A DNA stretch of 64,000 nucleotides from Cyanophora paradoxa (taxonomy: Eukaryota > Glaucocystophyceae > Cyanophorales > Cyanophoraceae), in NCBI GenBank assembly GCA_004431415.1, contig QPMI01000408.1, positions 62,001 to 126,000 of the forward strand, written 5' to 3'. Position numbers and translations under genes: made by a program. How positions within the stretch are numbered: the stretch's first letter is position 1; each line of letters opens with the position of its first letter. This document shows, piece by piece, positions 50,292-59,255 of the stretch. The notes below the pieces were generated by a model, which searched no databases, had not been told where the DNA came from, and saw nothing but the letters and a program-made list of their open reading frames with translations.

Positions 50292-50696
50292 TCATGGGAG
50301 ACACGGCGGATAAAAAGGATATAACTTCGATTAAATATAATTAATCGAGATTATGATATAACTTCGATAAATAAGATTTAAGATATAACTTCGATTAATT
50401 CGATTTTTGTTACTGAGGCTTACTGAGATTACTGTTGAATACGAATAGGGTTACTGGGAATGGTTTGTTTTTCTTGGGAATTGTTTTGGAGACACGGCGC
50501 ATAAAAAAGATATAACTTCGATAAGATATAATTAATCGAGATTATGATATAACTTCGATTAATTCAATTTTGGTTACTGAGGCTTACTGAGATTTACTGA
50601 TATTCAAGATTGGGTTACTGGGAATGGTTTGTTTTCTGATTTGTTTTTGATTTTTTTCGCGGGTATTTTTTTGGAGACACGGCGCAGTGCTGAGCT
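50292..50696 (-). repeat. PLV-3 right terminal inverted repeat
   Basis: Inverse copy of 32724-33128, equal in length. It is followed by the second AGCAG at 50697-50701. Confidence 0.92.
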
Positions 50697-50861
50697 AGCA
50701 GCAGTCTGTGCGAATCCGTATGAGTTGCCTCGCGGACGGATCGTCTCAAGGAAAGGCTTAAACTTTGGGCTAACACCGACAGTTAGACCTGGCGATAGAT
50801 AAAGCTCGTTCGATCCTTTGGTTGTTAGGAGCTCTTTCAGAGTAGTTCCTGCTTGCGCCAT
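50697..50861 (-). pseudogene. major capsid gene of PLV-A, 5' part
   Basis: The first 55 codons from ATG 50861, identical in protein to PLV-1 up to FAQTAA, where PLV-3 begins. The remainder is at 31654-32723. Confidence 0.92.
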
Positions 50862-50905
50862 TTGATATTATATTACAGAATATTTTCACGTATATTGTTG
50901 TAAAG

Positions 50906-51781
50906 ATGAAACTCCGCGTAAATGTTGATTCTAGAGATCGGTTCGAAGGCACGTCCTCGAATTTCAAAATTAATCTGCCTCGGGCGTTAGCAAACGTGAA
51001 GTCGGCTAGAATTGAATCGCTAGAACTTTTTCACAATATGTATAATCTAGCTGCTGATGCTTCAATAACAACCATTACGCTCGATCCTAGCAATGTAATT
51101 AAAACCAGAACGAACCTATTTCGAGCTGGATCATATACTCCAACATCTCTTACGAATTATATGAACGTTCTTTTGAAAACACAACAATACAGTTATTTGG
51201 GGAGTACTTACCAACGCAAGTTCTTAACGGTTTTTGATGATGTTTCAATGAAAATCACAATCTTGTGTGAATCGGAGTTTACTCTGACGTTTTCCACTCT
51301 TGAACTCGCAAATCTGCTCGGCTTCACAAAGGCTGTTACAGATTCCGCAGAACAGCTGGATACTCCAATCACAGTTGATGCTGTTGATTATGCGTTTGCT
51401 ATCGTTGGCGATATACCTGTTGATCTTCTTTATCATACTTATCTCTTCCTACATATCGATCAGATTCGTGGTTCGATTCACACAATAAATAACTGGACAA
51501 ACACATCGTTGGCAAAGATTCATATCGATGCGAAATTTGGAGAGCTTATCAAATATACATCTGATGAACGTGTTCCTGTTTCCGTCGATCATAATTCTGA
51601 GTTAGAACAACTTGATGTGTCAATACGTTATTTTAATGGATTTACTGCAGCTATTAACACTGAATTCTCATTCGTTATCGAGTTCGAAATTGAAGATTCT
51701 TCATACACAAAGGCATCACTTCGCTCGTCAATCAGAAACACAGATAGTGAGTTTCATCCGTTTGATCGCAGTTTTGCTTAA
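50906..51781 (+). CDS. minor capsid protein of PLV-A, intact
   Basis: The 291-residue copy differs from 3678-4553 by a single visible residue (Ile for Phe in SNVIKTRTN). It is intact although the neighbouring major capsid gene and ATPase are disrupted. Confidence 0.78.
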   Translation: MKLRVNVDSRDRFEGTSSNFKINLPRALANVKSARIESLELFHNMYNLAADASITTITLDPSNVIKTRTNLFRAGSYTPTSLTNYMNVLLKTQQYSYLGSTYQRKFLTVFDDVSMKITILCESEFTLTFSTLELANLLGFTKAVTDSAEQLDTPITVDAVDYAFAIVGDIPVDLLYHTYLFLHIDQIRGSIHTINNWTNTSLAKIHIDAKFGELIKYTSDERVPVSVDHNSELEQLDVSIRYFNGFTAAINTEFSFVIEFEIEDSSYTKASLRSSIRNTDSEFHPFDRSFA

Positions 51782-51851
51782 ATTCACTTTCGCGAATGCG
51801 CAGCCGAGGCAGCTTGTCTGTCGACTTTTTTCTGTTCCTTATTTAAAACAA

Positions 51852-52484
51852 ATGGTGCGTAGCACAAGTGGCTACTTGCCTTCGGCTTCTAGAAAACTTA
51901 CAAACTCACCCAATAAAAAGAATAATATTGAATTTTTGAGCGGTGATACTGAATCCTATCCTTTAGTTCGTCGGACTGCTGGTGGTGAGGGTGCGTCTAT
52001 CGATTTTGCTCTTACTGCCGACGAAAACGCTATTCTAGATAATATCCCAAATTCGCGGACAAAGAAAAGCAAAACTAGTAAACTGAAGGATACTGACGAT
52101 GGTCCGCTGTATGTATCAGAGACTGGTAATCGTAGCAGATATTTCATTAAAACAGTGACTGGGTTGAAAACAATTTCAAAGAAGCGTGCTGGTGATCTTA
52201 TTGCTGGTATAGCGGTTGAGACTAAAATGGAAAACAAGATTTTAAACGAACCGATTGCTAAGACCAAAATTGATAAAAAGCTTTCTCCTCCATCATCTGC
52301 TGTTCCTGCTAAGACGATCGTCGCAATCCCCGAGGTGGATGAGAATGCTAGCGAATTACCTGTAGCAAACACATCGATCTTGCGCATCGCCTCTAGCAGC
52401 GCTGATCCTGTCGGGCCGTCGATCGAATACAAACCAATGTTAAGTGGTTTCACTAAACTTGGACTACGTCATCGGTGGGAATAA
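51852..52484 (+). CDS. capsid-module protein of PLV-A
   Basis: The 210-residue copy matches the protein encoded at 2975-3607. It starts at ATG 51852 and ends inside the terminal repeat. Confidence 0.75.
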   Translation: MVRSTSGYLPSASRKLTNSPNKKNNIEFLSGDTESYPLVRRTAGGEGASIDFALTADENAILDNIPNSRTKKSKTSKLKDTDDGPLYVSETGNRSRYFIKTVTGLKTISKKRAGDLIAGIAVETKMENKILNEPIAKTKIDKKLSPPSSAVPAKTIVAIPEVDENASELPVANTSILRIASSSADPVGPSIEYKPMLSGFTKLGLRHRWE

Positions 52485-52880
52485 TTAGCGTCTAGCTAGA
52501 ACCTGAACTCGAGTATGTAATTAGATTCCGATGATATAGTAATTACGTGTAGCATAACCCTTGAAACCTCTTTGTTTTTTAGATTCGAAATACACACAAT
52601 TAACGTCTAGATGATGTTGAAGATTATTCCGAGACCGGCGCTTTGGGGGTCCGCCTCAAATCATTGCTATATCTTTTGCAAGATCGATCGGTCTAGACGT
52701 TGGATATTACCTAGCGGTTGCTTGATGGTTGGTTTGGATAGGTTGTGGGGTAGACGTAACGAAGGATTGGAAGAGTGTGTTGGTTGGAAGGCGTTGGAGT
52801 GTGTGGGTTGGGGTGGTTTGGAGGAGTGAGGGTGGTGAAGAGGTGCGGGCCACAGAATCAGGTCCTCTCTCATTTTTTTT
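52453..52880 (-). repeat. PLV-A right terminal repeat, single copy
   Basis: Ends ATCAGGTCCTCTCTCA followed by eight T. The outermost 45 bases differ from the left end of the same element but equal the right end of PLV-B (63486-63912). Confidence 0.88.
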
Positions 52881-52900
52881 AAAAAAATGAGATAGTGGGG
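52861..52900. other. junction of PLV-A and PLV-B
   Basis: TCTCA, eight T, seven A, TGAGA: a palindromic end-to-end fusion with no host base and no target duplication between the elements. Confidence 0.85.
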
Positions 52901-53710
52901 GTTCCAGCCCACCCACCTCTTTCTCACCCTCACTCCTCCAAACCACCCCAACCCACACACTCCAACGCCTTCCAACACACATTCTCTTCCATCCCTTCGT
53001 TACGTCTACCACCACAACCTCTCCAAACCAACCATCCAGCAACCGCTAGGTAGTATCTAACGTCTAGTCCGATCGATTTTGCAAAAGATATAGCAGTGAT
53101 TTTAGGCGGACCCCCAAAGCGCCGGTCTCAGAATAATCTTCAGATACAGCTAGACGTTAATTTTGTGTACTTTGAATCTAACAGAGAAAACATGTTTAGC
53201 TCAATTCTAGACGATATTAATGAGTACAATGAAGCTAACAGAGGAAACACGTTTAGCTCAATTCTAGACGTTAATTGTGTGTATTTCGAAATGAGATAGT
53301 GGGGGTGCCAGCCCACCCCCCTCTTTCTCACCCTCACTCCTCCAAACCACCCCAACCCACACACTCCAACGCCTTCCAACCAACACACTCTTCCAATCCT
53401 TCGTTACGTCTACCCCACAACCTATCCAAACCAACCATCAAGCAACCGCTAGGTAATATCCAACGTCTAGACCGATCGATCTTGCAAAAGATATAGCAAT
53501 GATTTGAGGCGGACCCCCAAAGCGCCGGTCTCGGAATAATCTTCAACATCATCTAGACGTTAATTGTGTGTATTTCGAATCTAAAAAACAAAGAGGTTTC
53601 AAGGGTTATGCTACACGTAATTACTATATCATCGGAATCTAATTACATACTCGAGTTCAGGTTCTAGCTAGACGCTAATTATTCCCACCGATGACGTAGT
53701 CCAAGTTTAG
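52881..53710 (+). repeat. PLV-B left end, double terminal repeat
   Basis: Outer copy 52881-53288, inner copy 53289-53710. The outer copy is almost identical to 24152-24558 in the same orientation. The inner copy mirrors the right end at 63486-63912. Confidence 0.87.
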
Positions 53711-54311
53711 TGAAACCACTTAACATTGGTTTGTATTCGATCGACGGCCCGACAGGATCAGCGCTGCTAGAGGCGATGCGCAAGATCGATGTGTTTGCTA
53801 CAGGTAATTCGCTAGCATTCTCATCCACCTCGGGGATTGCGACGATCGTCTTAGCAGGAACAGCAGATGATGGAGGAGAAAGCTTTTTATCAATTTTGGT
53901 CTTAGCAATCGGTTCGTTTAAAATCTTGTTTTCCATTTTAGTCTCAACCGCTATACCAGCAATAAGATCACCAGCACGCTTCTTTGAAATTGTTTTCAAC
54001 CCAGTCACTGTTTTAATGAAATATCTGCTACGATTACCAGTCTCTGATACATACAGCGGACCATCGTCAGTATCCTTCAGTTTACTAGTTTTGCTTTTCT
54101 TTGTCCGCGAATTTGGGATATTATCTAGAATAGCGTTTTCGTCGGCAGTAAGAGCAAAATCGATAGACGCACCCTCACCACCAGCAGTCCGACGAACTAA
54201 AGGATAGGATTCAGTATCACCGCTCAAAAATTCAATATTATTCTTTTTATTGGGTGAGTTTGTAAGTTTTCTAGAAGCCGAAGGCAAGTAGCCACTTGTG
54301 CTACGCACCAT
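53679..54311 (-). CDS. capsid-module protein of PLV-B
   Basis: The 210-residue copy matches the protein encoded at 2975-3607, with ATG at 54311. Confidence 0.75.
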   Translation of the reverse strand: MVRSTSGYLPSASRKLTNSPNKKNNIEFLSGDTESYPLVRRTAGGEGASIDFALTADENAILDNIPNSRTKKSKTSKLKDTDDGPLYVSETGNRSRYFIKTVTGLKTISKKRAGDLIAGIAVETKMENKILNEPIAKTKIDKKLSPPSSAVPAKTIVAIPEVDENASELPVANTSILRIASSSADPVGPSIEYKPMLSGFTKLGLRHRWE

Positions 54312-54381
54312 TTGTTTTAAATAAGGAACAGAAAAAAGTCGACAGACAAGCTGCCTCGGCTGCGCATTCGCGAAAGTGAAT

Positions 54382-55255
54382 TTAAGCAAAACTGCGATCA
54401 AACGGATGAAACTCACTATCTGTGTTTCTGATTGACGAGCGAAGTGATGCCTTTGTGTATGAAGAATCTTCAATTTCGAACTCGATAACGAATGAGAATT
54501 CAGTGTTAATAGCTGCAGTAAATCCATTAAAATAACGTATTGACACATCAAGTTGTTCTAACTCAGAATAATGATCGACGGAAACAGGAACACGTTCATC
54601 AGATGTATATTTGATAAGCTCTCCAAATTTCGCATCGATATGAATCTTTGCCAACGATGTGTTTGTCCAGTTATTTATTGTGTGAATCGAACCACGAATC
54701 TGATCGATATGTAGGAAGAGATAAGTATGATAAAGAAGATCAACAGGTATATCGCCAACGATAGCAAACGCATAATCAACAGCATCAACTGTGATTGGAG
54801 TATCCAGCTGTTCTGCGGAATCTGTAACAGCCTTTGTGAAGCCGAGCAGATTTGCGAGTTCAAGTGGAAAACGTCAGAGTAAACTCCGATTCACACAAGA
54901 TTGTGATTTTCATTGAAACATCATCAAAAACCGTTAAGAACTTGCGTTGGTAAGTACTCCCCAAATAACTGTATTGTTGTGTTTTCAAAAGAACGTTCAT
55001 ATAATTCGTAAGAGATGTTGGAGTATATGATCCAGCTCGAAATAGGTTCGTTCTGGTTTTAATTACATTGCTAGGATCGAGCGTAATGGTTGTTATTGAA
55101 GCATCAGCAGCTAGATTATACATATTGTGAAAAAGTTCTAGCGATTCAATTCTAGCCGACTTCACGTTTGCTAACGCCCGAGGCAGATTAATTTTGAAAT
55201 TCGAGGACGTGCCTTCGAACCGATCTCTAGAATCAACATTTACGCGGAGTTTCAT
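54382..55255 (-). pseudogene. minor capsid protein of PLV-B, frameshifted
   Basis: Relative to 3678-4553 two bases (AG of an AGAG run) are missing near 54863, after about 130 codons. The rest is unchanged and reads in another frame. Confidence 0.88.
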
Positions 55256-55299
55256 CTTTACAACAATATACGTGAAAATATTCTGTAATATAATATCAA

Positions 55300-56529
55300 A
55301 TGGCGCAAGCAGGAACTACTCTGAAAGAGCTCCTAACAACCAAAGGATCGAACGAGCTTTATCTATCGCCAGGTCTAACTGTCGGTGTTAGCCCAAAGTT
55401 TAAGCCTTTCCTTGAGACGATCCGTCCGCGAGGCAACTCATACGGATTCGCACAGACTGCTGCTTTCGACCTTCCGCGCAAGCAACTTCTAAATGGCGTC
55501 TCCCTATATTTTAAGGTAACAGTCGCTGGTGGAGCTGCCGCTTCGGTTCTTCCTAATGGTGCTGGTGCATTTATTGAAAACGTACGCTTTGTTCATGGAT
55601 CTTTCAAAATGGTAATTCCCGGTGATTGGCTTACAGTGAACGCACTGATTGATAACAGCGTCGCATCCGCCCAAGCTTTTGCTAGCAGCTACGGCTTTGG
55701 AAAAGACGCAGCTCTAGAGATTCTCGATGCTAGCCGAGAGTACGTGCTGAAGATCCCATCACAGCTTTGGGACAATTCATATTTCCCTCTGCTAGCACTT
55801 GCGGATATGCCAACCGTCGAGATTGACTTCCGTTCGGCTGGTGTGATTGGAACTGTTGCTGATGCTATTGCGACTCTAACGGATTGTGCCCTGGTTTGTC
55901 AGTTCGTGAATATTCCTAGCGAAGAGGCAGAGTCTATGCTAAAATCTGCGAACGAGTCTGGCGGTATTAGAATTCCCTTTACTGAAATCATTTCAAAGCG
56001 CTCACGCCAGCTTAAGACGGACGACGCAGGAAACGCTGTCGAAATATCCCTTGCTAACGTTAGCGGCCTTGTGCACGCGATCCTGATGACAGTGCGTAAT
56101 GCGAATCACCTGGGCACTCGCAATCATAATTCATTTGCCGGTAACGGTAACGCTTTGAAGATTGATTCGTTTGAGATCATGCACAATAATCGCACTCTCG
56201 ATATCAGTAATAAGCCAATCTCTGGATTTGTTTCGAGCTGCTATCATATCCCAACTCAATATCGCGGAGCAACAACTGGTAATTCAGCCCTTGGTTTTGA
56301 AGACGGAAATGTCTATGGTATTGTGCTTTCGAAATCTGGCAAAGACTCCCTCCACAACGCTGTCCTCGGCTACACAGACTTCTTCAACTCAAGCAGCAGC
56401 TACTGCTCCCTCACTGTCACCGGATGTACAAACACCGCACCAGCTGTAGTCGATTTTCACGTCCTGCGCCACAACGTTCTCGTAATTAATTCATATCAAA
56501 TGTCGACTCTAAAAGTAAGTAACTTCTAA
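55300..56529 (+). CDS. major capsid protein of PLV-B, intact
   Basis: The 409-residue copy differs from PLV-1 only by Ala for Val in PAVVDF, the same state as PLV-A. The stop is one base before the ATPase ATG. Confidence 0.83.
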   Translation: MAQAGTTLKELLTTKGSNELYLSPGLTVGVSPKFKPFLETIRPRGNSYGFAQTAAFDLPRKQLLNGVSLYFKVTVAGGAAASVLPNGAGAFIENVRFVHGSFKMVIPGDWLTVNALIDNSVASAQAFASSYGFGKDAALEILDASREYVLKIPSQLWDNSYFPLLALADMPTVEIDFRSAGVIGTVADAIATLTDCALVCQFVNIPSEEAESMLKSANESGGIRIPFTEIISKRSRQLKTDDAGNAVEISLANVSGLVHAILMTVRNANHLGTRNHNSFAGNGNALKIDSFEIMHNNRTLDISNKPISGFVSSCYHIPTQYRGATTGNSALGFEDGNVYGIVLSKSGKDSLHNAVLGYTDFFNSSSSYCSLTVTGCTNTAPAVVDFHVLRHNVLVINSYQMSTLKVSNF

Positions 56530-56530
56530 A

Positions 56531-57235
56531 ATGGATATCAAATTGTTTGATCCAGCAGAAGTAAAACTTCCTAAACGGTTCTTGTTTGTCGGCCCCACCA
56601 ACTCGGGCAAAAGCACCTACGTAAAACACGTATTAAATGCTGTAGCAAATCAGCTAGACGATATTTACGTCTTCAGCACAACGGCATTTACAGAACAGTG
56701 GGACGATACCACTCACAAGAGCAATATTTATGAAGAATGGGATACAGTTTTGGTTGAAGAACTTTTAGAACGTCAAAAAGAAAGACGACGCAAGAAAGAT
56801 GATCGAAAAATAGCAATTGTTTTAGATGACTTGCTTGATAATGACCTAGTAAACGTCCACAGTGACCGATTAATGCAAAAGCTTTTTACTAGCGGAAGAC
56901 ATTACAATATATCGCTCTTTATCACGACACAACGTCTATGTGGCATTAGTCCGACGATTCGGCGAAATTGCGAATATGTATGCTTTTCGTCGATTCTATC
57001 GAATATTAAAGAGTTCGATTGCGTCTTTGCCGAATACAACGCCGGAGCGAGTCGAGCAGTTTTAATGCGTCTTTTCCTTGAATGGGGTCATTCGTATCAG
57101 GTTTTGATATTTGAAGCCGCGACCGTGGACCGCGTCTACTCTGTTGATAAATCTTCTGGAGATTTTTCGGTTCTATCAAGCTTTTTACACGCAAGAAAGC
57201 GGCCCGGTCGAAAGCCGGCAACCAATCTTGTCTAA
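56531..57235 (+). CDS. packaging ATPase of PLV-B, intact
   Basis: The 234-residue copy of 5829-6533 has His for Arg in DDTTHKSN and Val for Ala near the C-terminus. Walker A and B are unchanged. Confidence 0.88.
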   Translation: MDIKLFDPAEVKLPKRFLFVGPTNSGKSTYVKHVLNAVANQLDDIYVFSTTAFTEQWDDTTHKSNIYEEWDTVLVEELLERQKERRRKKDDRKIAIVLDDLLDNDLVNVHSDRLMQKLFTSGRHYNISLFITTQRLCGISPTIRRNCEYVCFSSILSNIKEFDCVFAEYNAGASRAVLMRLFLEWGHSYQVLIFEAATVDRVYSVDKSSGDFSVLSSFLHARKRPGRKPATNLV

Positions 57236-57403
57236 GCAACCAACTAGTATATTCTGGTTTAGCTGAGGCAATCCACAAATAGCTTGCGCCCTTGTAAATG
57301 CCGAAGCTGATGCAGTGGCATGGTGAAAGTTGTGATCTCCCCGGCCAACATATTTCTAAATCTTCAATATCCATCAAAAAGATAAAGGGTGTTATTCCTT
57401 CAA

Positions 57404-57940
57404 TTAAACCTGTGGAAAGTTCAGACGCAAGAACAGTTTGTCTGCTTCAGAAGTATTCTCCAAGACATATGCATCACGAGCACGAGCAGCTTCTTCTGCA
57501 GTTGAGAAATAGCCAACGTGCTTCAGGCGACCATTTATTTTATAATGCGCCTGCCATTTACCACACTGCTGATCGAAGCTAACACCTATGAATCCACTCG
57601 AGTTATTTCGCCGCCGATTCTGGTTGAGCTGCTGCTGACGAGCAGTTGCCACACGGAGATTTTCACGTCTGTTATCCAGTTTGTTCAGATTTATATGATC
57701 AACTGTCAATCCGTTTTCGAGTTCACCCGAGATATAGTTATGCAAAAACACATTCTTTCTATTGATCGTGGTTCGAGCATATCCATAGTTATTTAAACGC
57801 CAGCGAAATCCAAGCATACGCTCAGCGTCATCCTGCGACACAAGTGCATAGGCAACTACGACTCCATATCGACCATTCCTACGACCAGTAATTGGAATTA
57901 GAGCAACACCTTCAGGGACATCAGGAATTGCGACCTCCAT
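57404..57940 (-). CDS. HNH-AP2 endonuclease of PLV-B
   Basis: The 178-residue protein has the same HNH and AP2 layout as 6702-7235 but more than a dozen residue differences, for example RLNNYGYARTTINRKN against SLDNGYVRAKINHKC. The flanking genes differ by one or two residues, so this gene has a separate recent history, as expected of a homing endonuclease. Confidence 0.87.
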   Translation of the reverse strand: MEVAIPDVPEGVALIPITGRRNGRYGVVVAYALVSQDDAERMLGFRWRLNNYGYARTTINRKNVFLHNYISGELENGLTVDHINLNKLDNRRENLRVATARQQQLNQNRRRNNSSGFIGVSFDQQCGKWQAHYKINGRLKHVGYFSTAEEAARARDAYVLENTSEADKLFLRLNFPQV

Positions 57941-58051
57941 ATTTCTTCTTTTTCGTTACATTTACAGATTGCATTATCTTTAAGCCTAAAAAGTCGCGCT
58001 AATTTGTTATAAAAGGATTTATGTCTCATATTATTGAGACATAAGCGAACA

Positions 58052-58360
58052 ATGAGTTCTGCAGATTATACTGCTGTAAAGCGTGGCCGTGGACGTCCGC
58101 CAAAGGTTCGTCTTTTGACAATGGATTCATATGAACCAAAGAAGAAGGGTCGTAAGCCAATAGAGGTAACACCGGAGATTTTAGCAGAGCGACGCAGAAA
58201 GAATGCTGAACGGAATCGTAAACTACGTCATACGAACGAAACATATCGTTTGAAACAGCTTGCCATCACAGCAAAATATCGAGCTGAAAATCCTGATCGT
58301 ATTCGGGAGTACCACAGAAATGCTATTTCGCGTAGATGTCTTGCTAAAGACGTTGCTTAG
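58052..58360 (+). CDS. AT-hook protein of PLV-B
   Basis: The 102-residue copy is identical in protein to 7371-7679, with ATG at 58052. It overlaps the integrase end by 17 bases. Confidence 0.68.
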   Translation: MSSADYTAVKRGRGRPPKVRLLTMDSYEPKKKGRKPIEVTPEILAERRRKNAERNRKLRHTNETYRLKQLAITAKYRAENPDRIREYHRNAISRRCLAKDVA

Positions 58361-59246
58361 CACCAGCTCTAAGCTTTGGCTCTCCTGCAATCTCAAGCTT
58401 CTTGAGCTCTCGATCCTTCCGGTTTTGGCCGCTGTATTTTTTCGTTTCGATCAATCCCTCGCGTCTCAATCGTCTCTGCTGTCGCATTTTCACTTCTTCT
58501 TTTTCGATTCGTGTTTGATCAGGGAGATCACGAGGTTGACGTATTTCAGATGGTTTAACACGCCTAGAAATTTCCACACCTTGCTTTGTAATTAACCTAA
58601 CGCGGTTCTTATCAGCGCCAGCAACTATGTACGTCTCTTTGCTTGGTTTTGCCAGACCCTTCGCAAAAACACTGCTCTTTGGCTCAAGGATCTGCACCTC
58701 CGTGCCAGGTTTAGGCATATTTGTGTTCTCTCGTTCAATATCGTTCTGTCGCTGTCGCACTTGGTGAAGCTGTTCGGCAACCTGTGTATTTTCACGCATC
58801 CACGTTGGTGATCGCTCCTCGCCAAATGCACTGTGGGCTGTCTCATTGTACGCCTTGACAATTGCCGGCAAACGTGAGAGGAAATGCGGTGATCCACGTG
58901 CTTCAGTGTCAGCTTGGATAAGTGCTCGCAATGTCCTAGCGAACCTGTCGATAATTCCAAGTTTGTTACCTTTAGAAATGTGGTCATCTTTGGCAACATC
59001 AGTGTGTATTTTCAACGAGTTCTCTTCGACCATTGCCCGAATCGCAGCTGTGTTAAAACCGTTGTCGGCGGAGAAACCCCAGATCCCTGGCAGTTGCTCA
59101 ATCATTTTTGGAAGTTGTTTGAATGTTTCTATTTTTCGAACGATAGCGAAACGGGTTGCAATTTCTACGGCCGCAAACAGGCGATATCTCCCAATAAATA
59201 ATACATCAATTTGCCATGCACCAGGTGGCGCTGTTAGAGTGTACAT
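58344..59246 (-). CDS. integrase of PLV-B
   Basis: The 300-residue copy of 7663-8565 has a few replacements (Leu for Phe in EENSLKIH, Glu for Val in FGEERSP, Asn for Lys in ENTNMPK). The catalytic aspartates and GIIDRF are kept. Confidence 0.87.
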   Translation of the reverse strand: MYTLTAPPGAWQIDVLFIGRYRLFAAVEIATRFAIVRKIETFKQLPKMIEQLPGIWGFSADNGFNTAAIRAMVEENSLKIHTDVAKDDHISKGNKLGIIDRFARTLRALIQADTEARGSPHFLSRLPAIVKAYNETAHSAFGEERSPTWMRENTQVAEQLHQVRQRQNDIERENTNMPKPGTEVQILEPKSSVFAKGLAKPSKETYIVAGADKNRVRLITKQGVEISRRVKPSEIRQPRDLPDQTRIEKEEVKMRQQRRLRREGLIETKKYSGQNRKDRELKKLEIAGEPKLRAGAKQRL

Positions 59247-59255
59247 CCTTATTAT

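Larger units (their letters stand above)
32724..50696 (+). mobile_element. PLV-3: distinct Polinton-like element, 18.0 kb
   Basis: Perfect-length 405-bp terminal inverted repeats (32724-33128, 50292-50696) start AGCTCAGCACTGCGCCG and are flanked by the 5-bp duplication AGCAG (32719-32723, 50697-50701). It carries an integrase, a polymerase-helicase-HNH fusion, a small basic protein, a capsid-module protein, minor and major capsid proteins and a packaging ATPase, all with open frames. The genes occupy 33130-42921; the remaining 7.4 kb towards the right end is of different, partly host-like composition. This is the youngest insertion in the window. Confidence 0.92.
24152..52880 (-). mobile_element. 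PLV-A: Polinton-like element carrying nested PLV-3
   Basis: Without PLV-3 and its duplicated AGCAG it measures about 10.75 kb. The left end has two tandem copies of the terminal repeat (24152-24558 and 24559-24993) and the right end one (52453-52880). Gene order is reversed relative to PLV-1 and PLV-B: polymerase (+), AT-hook (-), integrase (+), AP2 remnant (+), ATPase (-), major capsid (-, split), minor capsid (+), capsid-module protein (+). The left border carries GCCGGT (24146-24151); the right border abuts PLV-B with no duplication. Its polymerase half is clearly diverged from PLV-1/B, whereas its capsid half is almost identical to them. Confidence 0.9.
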
